Below, one piece after another: positions 14,571-22,876 of a DNA stretch of 44,830 nt (positions are counted from its first letter, which is position 1; each line of letters starts with the position of its first letter). The stretch covers positions 1 through 44,830 of the forward strand of contig JBBIKS010000014.1 in the NCBI GenBank assembly GCA_037445375.1, written 5' to 3'. A program made the position numbers and the translations under genes. The DNA comes from DYHD01 sp037445375. GTDB taxonomy: Bacteria; Nitrospirota; Thermodesulfovibrionia; Thermodesulfovibrionales; Dissulfurispiraceae. The notes under the pieces were generated by a model. The model ran no database searches, was not told where the DNA came from, and saw only the letters and a program-made list of their open reading frames with translations.

Positions 14571-17500
14571 TTAGGCTCTTAATAACCGCTCGATTTTTAC
14601 GGCAAGATCTTTTAGATTAAAAGGCTTTTGAATAAATGGTGTGCCTGTGTCAAGCACTCCATGATGGACGATGGCGTTATCCGTATAACCAGACATATAA
14701 AGCGCCTTGATATCAGGCTGATTTCTTCGGAGGCGCTCAATTAGCACAGCGCCGCTCATAATGGGCATGATCACATCCGTAATAACGAGGTCAAGTTTTA
14801 ACCCCTTTTCTTCCACCAACAACAAAGCCTCTCCGCCGTTTGCTGCAACGGTCACTCGATAGCCCAATTCCGTGAGCATTATCTCAAATAGACCCCGTAA
14901 TGCCGGCTCATCTTCTACAATCATAATATGTTCCCCGCCGCCTTTGTGTCCTGCAACTTTGTCTGTTTGTTTTTCCTCTAATTGTGGCTCGTAAAGGGCT
15001 GCCGGAAGATATATCTTGAAGGTTGTTCCTTTTTCTGGCTCGGAATAAACCCAGATATTTCCACCTGATTGTTTAACGATCCCGTAAACAGTGGCAAGTC
15101 CAAGCCCAGTGCCTTTTTCTTTTTCCTTTGTTGTAAAAAACGGTTCGAAGATCCTGGACAAGGTCTCCCTGTCCATACCTCTGCCTGTGTCCGTAACTGC
15201 AATCATCACATAATCTCCGGGCTCTGCACCCGCATGATTTTGGGCATAAGACTCATCTAAAACGACATTGGTGGTTTCGATGATTAGCTTCCCGCCATAT
15301 GGCATAGCATCGCGGGCATTCACCGCCAAATTCATGATGATCTGCTCAATCTGTCCCTGATCGGCTTTCACATAGGATAAATCTTCTGCTAATGCCAAAG
15401 TTAGCTCAATGTCTTCGCCTATCAACCGACGCAGCATTCCCTCGATTGCCTTGAGTGATTCATTGATATTTAAAATCTTCGGCTGCAGTATCTGCTTTCT
15501 GCTGAAAGCTAATAGCTGCTGGGTCAGCGACATAGAGCGTCTTCCTGCTTCAACGATTTGAAGCACTTCTTCCCGCATTGGGTCTCCATGATGAAGTTTG
15601 TTAAGTACAAGCTCACCATAACCTAAAATGACATTCAGTATGTTGTTGAAGTCATGAGCCACACCGCCGGCAAGCTGACCGATGGACTCCAGCTTCTGGG
15701 ATTGATGGAGCTGAGCTTCCAACTCTTTTTCTTTTGTAACATCATGAATGATGGAATGAAGATAGTCTTTGCCTTTAATATCCACTTTACTGCTGAAAAC
15801 CTTCACATCTCTGATTGAACCATCTGCAAGACGATGGCGAAACTCAAAATAGGTCTTTTTCAGTGTCCTTGCTTTTTCAATCTCTTTTTTAATTTCTTCT
15901 GGCGGCAGGATATTTATCTGCTGGATTTTCATCCGCTTAAGCTCTTTACGGCTCCAGCCATAGAAATCCGCTGCCGCCTTATTGGCATCTATGATATCGC
16001 CTGAATCAGGGTCAAGTACAAGTTTTACGGCGGAATGGTCTTCAAATAATCTACGATAGCTCTCCTCACTCTCTTTTAGCGCCTCCTCCATTTTCTTGCG
16101 TTCGGTGATATCGGCTATAATATGCACAGCGCCGATTATGTTTCTGTTCTCATCAAGTATTGGGTCAACCATTATTTCGCATACCGAACCATTTATTAGC
16201 ATTTCCATTGTTTCTCTCTGTTTGCTCTGCTTCATTCTAACAAATGGACATCCTTCGATTGGGCAATCAGTGCCATGAATGTAACGAAAACAATGGCTGC
16301 CGATAACTTCCTCTTTGGTTTTATCAATAAAATCAAGAAAAACCTGATTGCTTTTAATGATATTCTGGTTTGCATCGAGCAGAGCGATTCCATCCTGTAT
16401 GGCATCAAAGGTTTTGTTCCAGTTTATTGATGCCTGCCTAAGTTGTTCCTCCGCTTGTTTGCGTGCGGTGATGTCGGCTATGTTGCCTAAAATGCGGATA
16501 ATTTCTTCTCCTCTTCGTTCGACATGTCCTATTGTCCTGACCCAGAGTTGTTTCCCCTGAGCGTTGATCAATCTCAATTCAAGATCGTAGTCTTCACCTT
16601 TATCAATAGCTCTCCAAAAAGCATCAGCGATTAATTTCTGATCCTCAGGAACATAGAATTCAATGTCCTGCTTGGGGTCGCTTGGATCGTAGTCTTTGGT
16701 TACGCCGTGAATGCGATAGACTTCATCTGTCCATGTAACCTTCTGCGTTGCCAAATCATATTCCCATCCGCCCACTTTGCTCATTCTCTCAGTTTCATTG
16801 AGAAGTTTTTGAATCTTTATAAATTTCTCCTCTGCTTGGCTGCTATCTCTTTTAAATCGCATCGCTTCTATAAGATAACCGATAGTGTTTAGCAACGGCT
16901 GCAGAAAATTGATCAATTCATTGTCATAACCCCCAGACCTATTAGCTACTCCAACCATAGCGACCATTTTATCCAAAAATTTGATAGGAAGCCCGAGGTA
17001 AGCCTTCAGAGGCGGGTGTCCTTTCGGGAGCCCCCCTCTGCGTGAATCACGGAGCGGATCGTTAGAAATTACCGTCTCCCCTGTTAAGAGAGTGTAGCCA
17101 AATAAGGTCTTGAGGTTATAGAATTCCAGCCCTTTTTTAAAATTCTCATCATAGAATTTCCGTGTCTCACCGCTCCATGCGATGTTAGTGATGGCATGAG
17201 CTTTGATATAGGGCTGTCCTTCAGTCGTGAATAGCACCTCGCCAATAAACCCGTATTCACTATCTGTAACTTCGAGCATATAGGCAAGCAGATTGTCAAA
17301 AATCAAGCGTGGGTCATTATTAAGAATAAAGCTTTGTTGGCAGTGGTTTATTGTTTTGAGTAATTGTTGCTCTTGCGCCTCTTTTTCCTCTGCCTGTTTG
17401 CGTTCGGTGATATCAAGCACAGTAAAAATAACACCTTTGGAATTATCTTTTACATCTATCAGAGTTGAAGAAAGTAAAACATCTATTATTGAACCATCCT

Positions 17501-18848
17501 TTTTCATCCATTTTGTTTCAACAACACCAGTCCCTTTTTCAGCTATTTGCCTGTATTTCACTTCCCCAACGTATTCAAATTCCTTCTGGGTGGGATAAAA
17601 GATACGAGTGTTTTTTCCAATTAGTTCTTCTGGTGTGAAGCCGGTCATTTCACAAATTCGTGCATTGACTTCCAACAGTATCCTATCCCGCACAACACCT
17701 ATACCAATTGGCGCTGCACGAAATATGCCTTGAAGCTGATTTTCCCTCTCCTTAATCGCATCTTCAGCCTGTTTGCGTTCGGTGATGTCCAGCCCAATTC
17801 CCATTGAAACACCATCGGAAAGTAAGATATTCGTCCATGTTGTATCTATAACAGTGCCGTATTTTGTTGAGGTCTTGAAATCTTTCCAACCAATTGGCTT
17901 GTTTATCATAAAATCAATCGCTTCTTTAAGAACTTCTGGTTCGGGGTAACATTTCGCTAAGATATTTTCGGTTTTCCATTCCTCTAATGACCATCCCAAT
18001 TTTTTAACAAGCTCGTGATTGACTGTTTTCATGTTGCCTCTTTCATCGAAGTAGGTAATCATAACTGGAATATGGTCGAATATTTTTTGAAGTATTTCTC
18101 TTTGCCGATTTAGCTCTATTTCAGCCATCTTGCGTTCGGTGATGTCGAGCATGGAAACAACGCTTTGTTTAGTTCCAGCCACCATACTTACTTGCAGTAT
18201 AGCTCTACGCACCTCCCCTGCTTTGTTGACCAACTTCACTTCGTATTGAGACGGCGCTCTTTCTGGATACTCACGCCTTAGTTTATGATATCTGAGCATC
18301 ATCTCTAAACTCTCTGGCGCAACATACTTAGTCCACTTTGTGCCGATAAGCTCTTGGGGGCTATATCCTGTAACTGGCAAGCATATTTTATTTGCCATAA
18401 TGATTGTGGCGTCTTCTTCAACAATCAAGGTTGCAGTGCCTGTAGCTTCAAATATTGCCCGATATTTGGCTTCGCCTTCTCGAATAAGTTCCTCAGACTG
18501 CTGCCGCAGATGGAGCAGGATTTCCACATTAGCCTTGAGTTCAGCATTTGTAAAGGGCTTCCGCAGGCAGTCATCAAATCCCGCAGACAGCCAAAAATCT
18601 ATGTCGTCATCCTTGCCCAACACGACTATCACGGGCAAAAAGGTATCAACGGTTTGTTTTAAGTCCAAGACCTGCTGTCCAATTTGAGCGGCGGATTTGG
18701 TATCCAAAATGAACAGATCCGCCTGAGCCCAGCCTTCTTCTTGATAAGTAAGGATTTCATAGCCGAGGGAGGCAAGATATTCAGCGATGAGTTCTTGATC
18801 ATCTGGGCTTGTTAAAAAAAGCATAATTTTTCTTTTTTCTGTGCTCAT
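14571..18848 (-). CDS. Multi-PAS hybrid sensor histidine kinase
   Basis: A 1425-residue soluble signalling protein with no membrane helix. Domains in order: REC-like (1-115, Asp49 in FILDT, Lys97), PAS (124-240), PAS (250-358), PAS (370-484), GAF (495-665), PAS (685-798), PAS (810-918), PAS (926-1040), HisKA (1050-1120, phospho-acceptor His1065 in GGVAHDFNNIL), HATPase (1165-1283 with NARDAM, DTGRGM and GTGLGLATVYG) and a C-terminal REC (1308-1423, Asp1358 in VITDVIMP). The N-terminal REC lacks the usual acidic pair after the first strand, so it may be a non-phosphorylated receiver. The fifth PAS has a Cys-rich HCFRYIHGTDCPIEGCP stretch. No adjacent regulator gene is present, so its output is unknown. 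Confidence 0.92.
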   Translation of the reverse strand: MSTEKRKIMLFLTSPDDQELIAEYLASLGYEILTYQEEGWAQADLFILDTKSAAQIGQQVLDLKQTVDTFLPVIVVLGKDDDIDFWLSAGFDDCLRKPFTNAELKANVEILLHLRQQSEELIREGEAKYRAIFEATGTATLIVEEDATIIMANKICLPVTGYSPQELIGTKWTKYVAPESLEMMLRYHKLRREYPERAPSQYEVKLVNKAGEVRRAILQVSMVAGTKQSVVSMLDITERKMAEIELNRQREILQKIFDHIPVMITYFDERGNMKTVNHELVKKLGWSLEEWKTENILAKCYPEPEVLKEAIDFMINKPIGWKDFKTSTKYGTVIDTTWTNILLSDGVSMGIGLDITERKQAEDAIKERENQLQGIFRAAPIGIGVVRDRILLEVNARICEMTGFTPEELIGKNTRIFYPTQKEFEYVGEVKYRQIAEKGTGVVETKWMKKDGSIIDVLLSSTLIDVKDNSKGVIFTVLDITERKQAEEKEAQEQQLLKTINHCQQSFILNNDPRLIFDNLLAYMLEVTDSEYGFIGEVLFTTEGQPYIKAHAITNIAWSGETRKFYDENFKKGLEFYNLKTLFGYTLLTGETVISNDPLRDSRRGGLPKGHPPLKAYLGLPIKFLDKMVAMVGVANRSGGYDNELINFLQPLLNTIGYLIEAMRFKRDSSQAEEKFIKIQKLLNETERMSKVGGWEYDLATQKVTWTDEVYRIHGVTKDYDPSDPKQDIEFYVPEDQKLIADAFWRAIDKGEDYDLELRLINAQGKQLWVRTIGHVERRGEEIIRILGNIADITARKQAEEQLRQASINWNKTFDAIQDGIALLDANQNIIKSNQVFLDFIDKTKEEVIGSHCFRYIHGTDCPIEGCPFVRMKQSKQRETMEMLINGSVCEIMVDPILDENRNIIGAVHIIADITERKKMEEALKESEESYRRLFEDHSAVKLVLDPDSGDIIDANKAAADFYGWSRKELKRMKIQQINILPPEEIKKEIEKARTLKKTYFEFRHRLADGSIRDVKVFSSKVDIKGKDYLHSIIHDVTKEKELEAQLHQSQKLESIGQLAGGVAHDFNNILNVILGYGELVLNKLHHGDPMREEVLQIVEAGRRSMSLTQQLLAFSRKQILQPKILNINESLKAIEGMLRRLIGEDIELTLALAEDLSYVKADQGQIEQIIMNLAVNARDAMPYGGKLIIETTNVVLDESYAQNHAGAEPGDYVMIAVTDTGRGMDRETLSRIFEPFFTTKEKEKGTGLGLATVYGIVKQSGGNIWVYSEPEKGTTFKIYLPAALYEPQLEEKQTDKVAGHKGGGEHIMIVEDEPALRGLFEIMLTELGYRVTVAANGGEALLLVEEKGLKLDLVITDVIMPIMSGAVLIERLRRNQPDIKALYMSGYTDNAIVHHGVLDTGTPFIQKPFNLKDLAVKIERLLRA

Positions 18849-18912
18849 GCACGTCCCTCTCTTTCACACTTACGATTTATTGTTTTCATTGTATGCCAAT
18901 ACTCTTAGGTCT

Positions 18913-19329
18913 CTAAATAAAATCTCTTATTTTGTCAACAAATTCTTTGAAATCCTGAACATTATCAAGTAGATTGTAAAGTTTCTCTGCCTCAACAAAT
19001 ATATATTCATGAACGAGGATATTTCTTAAGCCTATCATCCCAAAAAGTTTATCTGCTAAATGCTCATCTATATATTCATACTTTTTTAAAAGGTCTATGC
19101 ATTCCGAATAAGATGCTGGATTGCCAAGATTGTATTTAGCAACCAGATGACATGAAATATCGATGACTATCTGAATAGTTTCAAGAAAACCATATCTTAA
19201 AGCCCATTCTTTTGACTTATCAGAAAGAATATCCACTATCCTAAATCTGTTTTTAAAAACATGGAGCTCTTTTACATTATTTTCAAGAATTTTTAACCTT
19301 TCAATCATATTTATGCTCTGCAAATCCAT
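18913..19329 (-). CDS. hepT: HepT-like HEPN toxin (DUF86)
   Basis: The 138-residue helical protein is the HEPN half of a HepT/MntA toxin-antitoxin pair. The RNase signature R-X4-H-X-Y is present as RNILVHEY near residue 108. HEPN proteins of this family cleave or block RNA until AMPylated by their MNT partner. The start overlaps the end of the mntA gene by 29 bases; a second ATG at residue 9 (MIERLKILENN) is an equally good start and would remove most of the overlap. Gene order (antitoxin first) matches the classic arrangement. It lies next to the histidine kinase gene on the same strand. Confidence 0.88.
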   Translation of the reverse strand: MDLQSINMIERLKILENNVKELHVFKNRFRIVDILSDKSKEWALRYGFLETIQIVIDISCHLVAKYNLGNPASYSECIDLLKKYEYIDEHLADKLFGMIGLRNILVHEYIFVEAEKLYNLLDNVQDFKEFVDKIRDFI

Positions 19330-19750
19330 TCTTATTCAAGCGATTAATAAAAGTTTTGTTGACCTCATCTAATAATACTTTATTGTCCATAAAATAAATC
19401 AGGACATTTTTCTTAAAATCTATCAAGCTCGCTTTATTTTTGCAAAATAATGGCTTGCCTTTTGAAATTATCTCATAAGCCAGAGCGGGTTTTTTTCTGT
19501 ATAGATTATTAAGAATTATAATATCCACATTCAGTCTGAGTGCTAATTCGAGTTTTGCTACTAACCCTCCTGTTTCCAAAAGAGATATTTCTCTATTGGT
19601 ATAAATACCTATATCTAAATCACTTAATTTACTTGTTTTGCCATGCGAAAAGGAGCCAAAGAGTATAGCAAATTCAATAAAATCAAATTTCTCTAATAAT
19701 ACGGCGGCAGCATCCTTAACATCATCATTTTGAATAAAATCTGCCTTCAT
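19301..19750 (-). CDS. mntA: MntA-like nucleotidyltransferase antitoxin
   Basis: The 149-residue minimal nucleotidyltransferase has the polymerase-beta-type signature GSFSHGKTSKLSDLDIGIY (GS-X10-D-X-D), with a downstream strand NVDIIILN carrying the third acid. In characterised pairs it adds AMP to a tyrosine of the HepT toxin and silences it. A charged C-terminal extension (residues 100-149) is typical. It precedes hepT with an overlap. The ATG at 19750 is preceded by an AAGGAG-like site (minus strand AAGGAGTTTTTATG). Confidence 0.88.
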   Translation of the reverse strand: MKADFIQNDDVKDAAAVLLEKFDFIEFAILFGSFSHGKTSKLSDLDIGIYTNREISLLETGGLVAKLELALRLNVDIIILNNLYRKKPALAYEIISKGKPLFCKNKASLIDFKKNVLIYFMDNKVLLDEVNKTFINRLNKNGFAEHKYD

Positions 19751-19799
19751 AAAAACTCCTTGTGATTTAGATTCTTGTTCAAATTACATCTTTGAAGAA

Positions 19800-19816
19800 T
19801 CGCTCAATTTGAGCGA
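19800..19816. repeat. Perfect 17-base palindrome of the AAATTGAGCGA motif
   Basis: TCGCTCAATTTGAGCGA reads as two head-to-head copies of the TTGAGCGA end motif around a central base. It lies eight bases after the gap stop codon and 50 bases before mntA. On the minus strand it is followed by TTCTT, so it could serve as a weak terminator for the GAPDH gene, an operator for the toxin-antitoxin operon, or a collapsed remnant of the MITE family seen elsewhere in the window. Confidence 0.5.
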
Positions 19817-19824
19817 CAATATTT

Positions 19825-21018
19825 TTAAGAAGAAGCCACCTTAACAGTCAAATTGCCCAGCATATTGGTAAAACTCCCAAGCTCATTGTCATACCAGCCA
19901 TGTATTACAGCCTGACTAATATTAGCATTAAAATTTAAGGTATAAGTGTCATGTCCCTCTATAATAGCGGCAGGACCTATCATGCCAACAATATCAGATG
20001 AGACATTTTGTTCTTCAGTATAACAAATATAACCCCTTTTATCCTTTGCTGCCACCGTGCGGTAAATATTATTTATCATTTCCTTGCTTAGAAACTCCTT
20101 TTCATTGTTAATAGTTACAACGAGCACAATAAGCGAACCAGTTGTGACAGGAACTCGAATAGATTCCGCAATAAATTTAATGCTTTTCATCTCGGGCATA
20201 ACCAAAAAGAGAGTCTTAGATACGCCAGTTGTAGTCAGAATAATGTTATTCATCACGCTCCTGTGTTTCCGCAAATCAGCAGCATCCTCTTTTGGCAGTT
20301 TGTCTAAAATCTGCTGGGAACTGGTCATGGCATGGATTGTGCACATTGTAACGGCTAATATTTTTTCAGCGCCAAAATGTTTTAATAGAGGCTTGATCAC
20401 GTGTGAAAGGCATGTAGTAGTGCAGGATGCCGCTGAAATAATTTTATGTCTATCAGGGTCATATTCTGTATCGTTTATTCCCATTATCATCGTAATGGAG
20501 TCTTCTGGCGATGGTGCCGTTTTATCTTTCATCTTAAATGGGGCTGATAATATAACCTTTTTTACACTTCCCCTCAAATGCCCCCTTAAAGAACCATTTT
20601 TTGCGTCTTGAGGGGAGCCGGGATCAAGAAATTTACCGGTAGCATCAATCACATACTCAACTCCATAATTATCCCAGCGGATGCCCGCAGGATTGCGGGA
20701 CTCTTTAAGAATAGTTACAGGAATGCCGTCTATCTTCAAGGTGCTCTTTTTGTCATCAATCTCATCTATAATTCTCCTTGCTTTGCTGCCATATAAATAA
20801 CGATGTAATGAGCCGTATGTTGTATCTTTTTCGATGTAATAAGCAATATCTTCAAGTTTTGTCCCTGCATTTCTGCCTATGTTGACAACAATCTCAGAGA
20901 AAAATTTTCTCCCGATTTGATTCCATAGGGTAAGTTTCCCTATCCTCCCAAGACCATTAATACCAAGAATGGCTTTCCTTACCGAAACAACTGTTTCCCC
21001 CTTTGTATCAGGCTCCAT
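19825..21018 (-). CDS. Divergent glyceraldehyde-3-phosphate dehydrogenase
   Basis: This 397-residue protein is recognisably GAPDH: NGLGRIGK NAD-binding loop near residue 21, catalytic Cys199 in SAASCTTTCLSHVIKPL, His229 in TMCTIHAMTSSQ, TTTGVSKTLFLVMPEM near 270 and GWYDNELGSF near the end. It is about 60 residues longer than standard GapA (about 335) and departs at normally invariant places: ATGKF for STGxF, MCTIHAMTSSQ for TVHAYTxDQ, LRKHRSVMNNII for the RRxRAAAxNII phosphate-binding segment. A non-glycolytic, regulatory or altered-substrate role is possible. It stands alone, without pgk or tpi. Confidence 0.82.
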   Translation of the reverse strand: MEPDTKGETVVSVRKAILGINGLGRIGKLTLWNQIGRKFFSEIVVNIGRNAGTKLEDIAYYIEKDTTYGSLHRYLYGSKARRIIDEIDDKKSTLKIDGIPVTILKESRNPAGIRWDNYGVEYVIDATGKFLDPGSPQDAKNGSLRGHLRGSVKKVILSAPFKMKDKTAPSPEDSITMIMGINDTEYDPDRHKIISAASCTTTCLSHVIKPLLKHFGAEKILAVTMCTIHAMTSSQQILDKLPKEDAADLRKHRSVMNNIILTTTGVSKTLFLVMPEMKSIKFIAESIRVPVTTGSLIVLVVTINNEKEFLSKEMINNIYRTVAAKDKRGYICYTEEQNVSSDIVGMIGPAAIIEGHDTYTLNFNANISQAVIHGWYDNELGSFTNMLGNLTVKVASS

Positions 21019-21155
21019 AGTCTAACCTCCTTAGACTTGCTTGGAAATTGATATTTGAAATAAATAATCTACTTTAAGCCTCTTGCAAAAGTCTTAAATT
21101 TAAATGTAGCTACATAATTGTGACCTCATTATTAATTATTTTTATGATTAATCCT

Positions 21156-21476
21156 TCAAGGTAAAACCATAAATAAATCTCTGAATTCCATGTTATGGAT
21201 AGAGCCTCTTGGCAGTTTTAAGTATTTCTGCAATAAATGGTTTTGAGAATTCTTTAGCTCATCAAACTCTTCATTTGTGTAAACAATTGGTTCAATAGGC
21301 AAGCCTGTAAGGTCGAGTATTTTACCTATTAGTTCAAAAAACCTTTCTTTAAAATCACCAATACTGAGCGAATCAATATCGCTGCCCTCGTGTATCTCAT
21401 CTTTAGCAAATGTGCCGTATAGATAAACCTCATTTACAGGTAAAAGCCCTTTATGTTCCTTCGCAAAATCCCTCAC
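21156..21476 (-). CDS. Orphan minimal nucleotidyltransferase, 5' end possibly broken
   Basis: The 106-residue product from GTG 21476 has an MNT signature YGTFAKDEIHEGSDID, with Thr in place of the usual Ser of the GS motif. Upstream, the same frame continues through LPNDIDHSKELIDKV, which looks like native N-terminal sequence, to a TAA at 21522-21524. Beyond it lie 11 more in-frame codons (MVEAGKALNNA) from an ATG at 21557. The likely original gene is 21156-21557, interrupted by one nonsense codon. No HEPN partner gene is adjacent. It may be a decaying antitoxin-like gene or may use the internal GTG. Confidence 0.6.
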   Translation of the reverse strand: MRDFAKEHKGLLPVNEVYLYGTFAKDEIHEGSDIDSLSIGDFKERFFELIGKILDLTGLPIEPIVYTNEEFDELKNSQNHLLQKYLKLPRGSIHNMEFRDLFMVLP

Positions 21477-21764
21477 TTTATCAATAAGTTCTTTACTGTG
21501 ATCAATATCATTTGGCAGAGTTTATGCGTTATTCAGCGCTTTGCCTGCTTCAACCATTTCGCTGCAATCCCCTATAGATTAATTATATCTCAAAAATATG
21601 ATTTAACATCACAGGACTTTAACACTAATTAACCAAAAGTATAACAACAACCCTTAGGTCGTTTGATTTTGGAGTGAATTAGCTACCCGCGATCTACATT
21701 CAGGCAAAGACAATTTTATCTAAAATTACAAATAACTATTATCCTTATATGTTAGAATAGATTA

Positions 21765-22658
21765 ATGGATATTCACCGCCTCAAGGTATTTATGGCTGTC
21801 TTTAATAAAAAGAGCTTTTCGAGGGCGTCTGAGGATCTCTATCTTACGCAACCCACCGTCAGCGAACATATAAGGTCACTTGAAGAAGAGTTAAATTGTA
21901 AACTTTTTGACAGGCTTGGCAGAACTATTATTCCTACAAAAGAGGCGGAATTGCTGTATCTTTATGCTGCAGAGATTATCGAAAAGGCAGACAGCCTCAA
22001 GGATTTGATGAATCAATTTAAAGGAAATATATCAGGCGAACTCATAATTGGAGCGAGCACAATTCCAGGAACATATGTGCTTCCCAGATTGATGGCTGAA
22101 TTTAAGAACAATTATCCTGCTATAAAATATCAGGTGATTATATCTGATTCCAAAGAAATAACGGAAAAGATATTAAATCATGAACTTCTGCTTGGCTTTG
22201 TAGGGGCTAATATTAATAATGCAAGACTTCATTATCAATCCTTTATGGAAGATAATCTCATTATTGTATCTTCGCCTTCTTTGATTAAGAAGGATGTAAT
22301 AACCATTCAGGAACTATTGGCGCACCCTATGATATTACGAGAAGATGGCTCTGGCACAAGAATTGCGTTTCTTAAAATACTTCAAGAAAGCGGATTTGGT
22401 CTTAATGATTTAAATATAATCGGGGTTTTTGGTTCAACTGATTCAGTCAAACAAGCCGTGAAAACAGGGCTGGGCATCTCTGTGCTCTCCCGTTTAGCCG
22501 TGATTGACGAACTACGACACAATATGTTGAAGGAAATCAGGCTCAAGGATATACAGATGAATCGTCAGTTTCATATAGTAGTTCACGGTGTAAGGACGCT
22601 TCCGTCAGCATATAAATTGTTCTTAGAGACCCTTCGGGCAAGGTCTTTCAAAACCTGA
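21765..22658 (+). CDS. LysR family regulator (selenium-metabolism type)
   Basis: The 297-residue regulator has an N-terminal winged helix (residues 1-62; LKVFMAVFNKKSFSRASEDL then TQPTVSEHIRSLEEEL) and a periplasmic-binding-like effector domain (about 90-292) with GELIIGASTIPGTYVLPRL. The start MDIHRLKVF and the GASTIPGTYVLP segment match the CysB/CysL-like group annotated as selenium metabolism-associated LysR regulators in delta-proteobacteria. Its neighbours are unrelated housekeeping genes, so the target is unclear. It is divergent from the damaged nucleotidyltransferase, with about 290 bases of AT-rich sequence between. Confidence 0.88.
   Translation: MDIHRLKVFMAVFNKKSFSRASEDLYLTQPTVSEHIRSLEEELNCKLFDRLGRTIIPTKEAELLYLYAAEIIEKADSLKDLMNQFKGNISGELIIGASTIPGTYVLPRLMAEFKNNYPAIKYQVIISDSKEITEKILNHELLLGFVGANINNARLHYQSFMEDNLIIVSSPSLIKKDVITIQELLAHPMILREDGSGTRIAFLKILQESGFGLNDLNIIGVFGSTDSVKQAVKTGLGISVLSRLAVIDELRHNMLKEIRLKDIQMNRQFHIVVHGVRTLPSAYKLFLETLRARSFKT
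22627..22647 (+). terminator. Terminator-like hairpin at the lysR 3' end
   Basis: AGACC and GGTCT flank a CTTCGGGCA-type loop inside the last codons of the LysR gene, followed by TTC. A second GC-rich hairpin (GCGGG...CCCCGC, near 22764-22786) follows in the gap before the convergent hslU gene. Either could separate the two transcripts. Confidence 0.35.
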
Positions 22659-22876
22659 TTCATTTCCTGTAAAGCAACCCTATAGCCTAAAGTGAGTCCG
22701 GGACAGGCATGACCATGGAATTTTACGACATCATCAAATTGCTTCATCTGAAAATACATTTAGCGGGTTAGCAAACCCCGCCTATCGATGTGCAGGACAT
22801 ACTTTCCCAACCAATCTTCATTTCCCTTTGTGCCGACTTATCGGCATGAGGGTTTCATAATAAACTCCTTTCATTC

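Noticed and set aside
18913..21476. Larger genomic island around the toxin-antitoxin pair
   Set aside because: No integrase, tRNA junction or direct repeats flank this stretch, and the GAPDH gene between the nucleotidyltransferases looks chromosomal.
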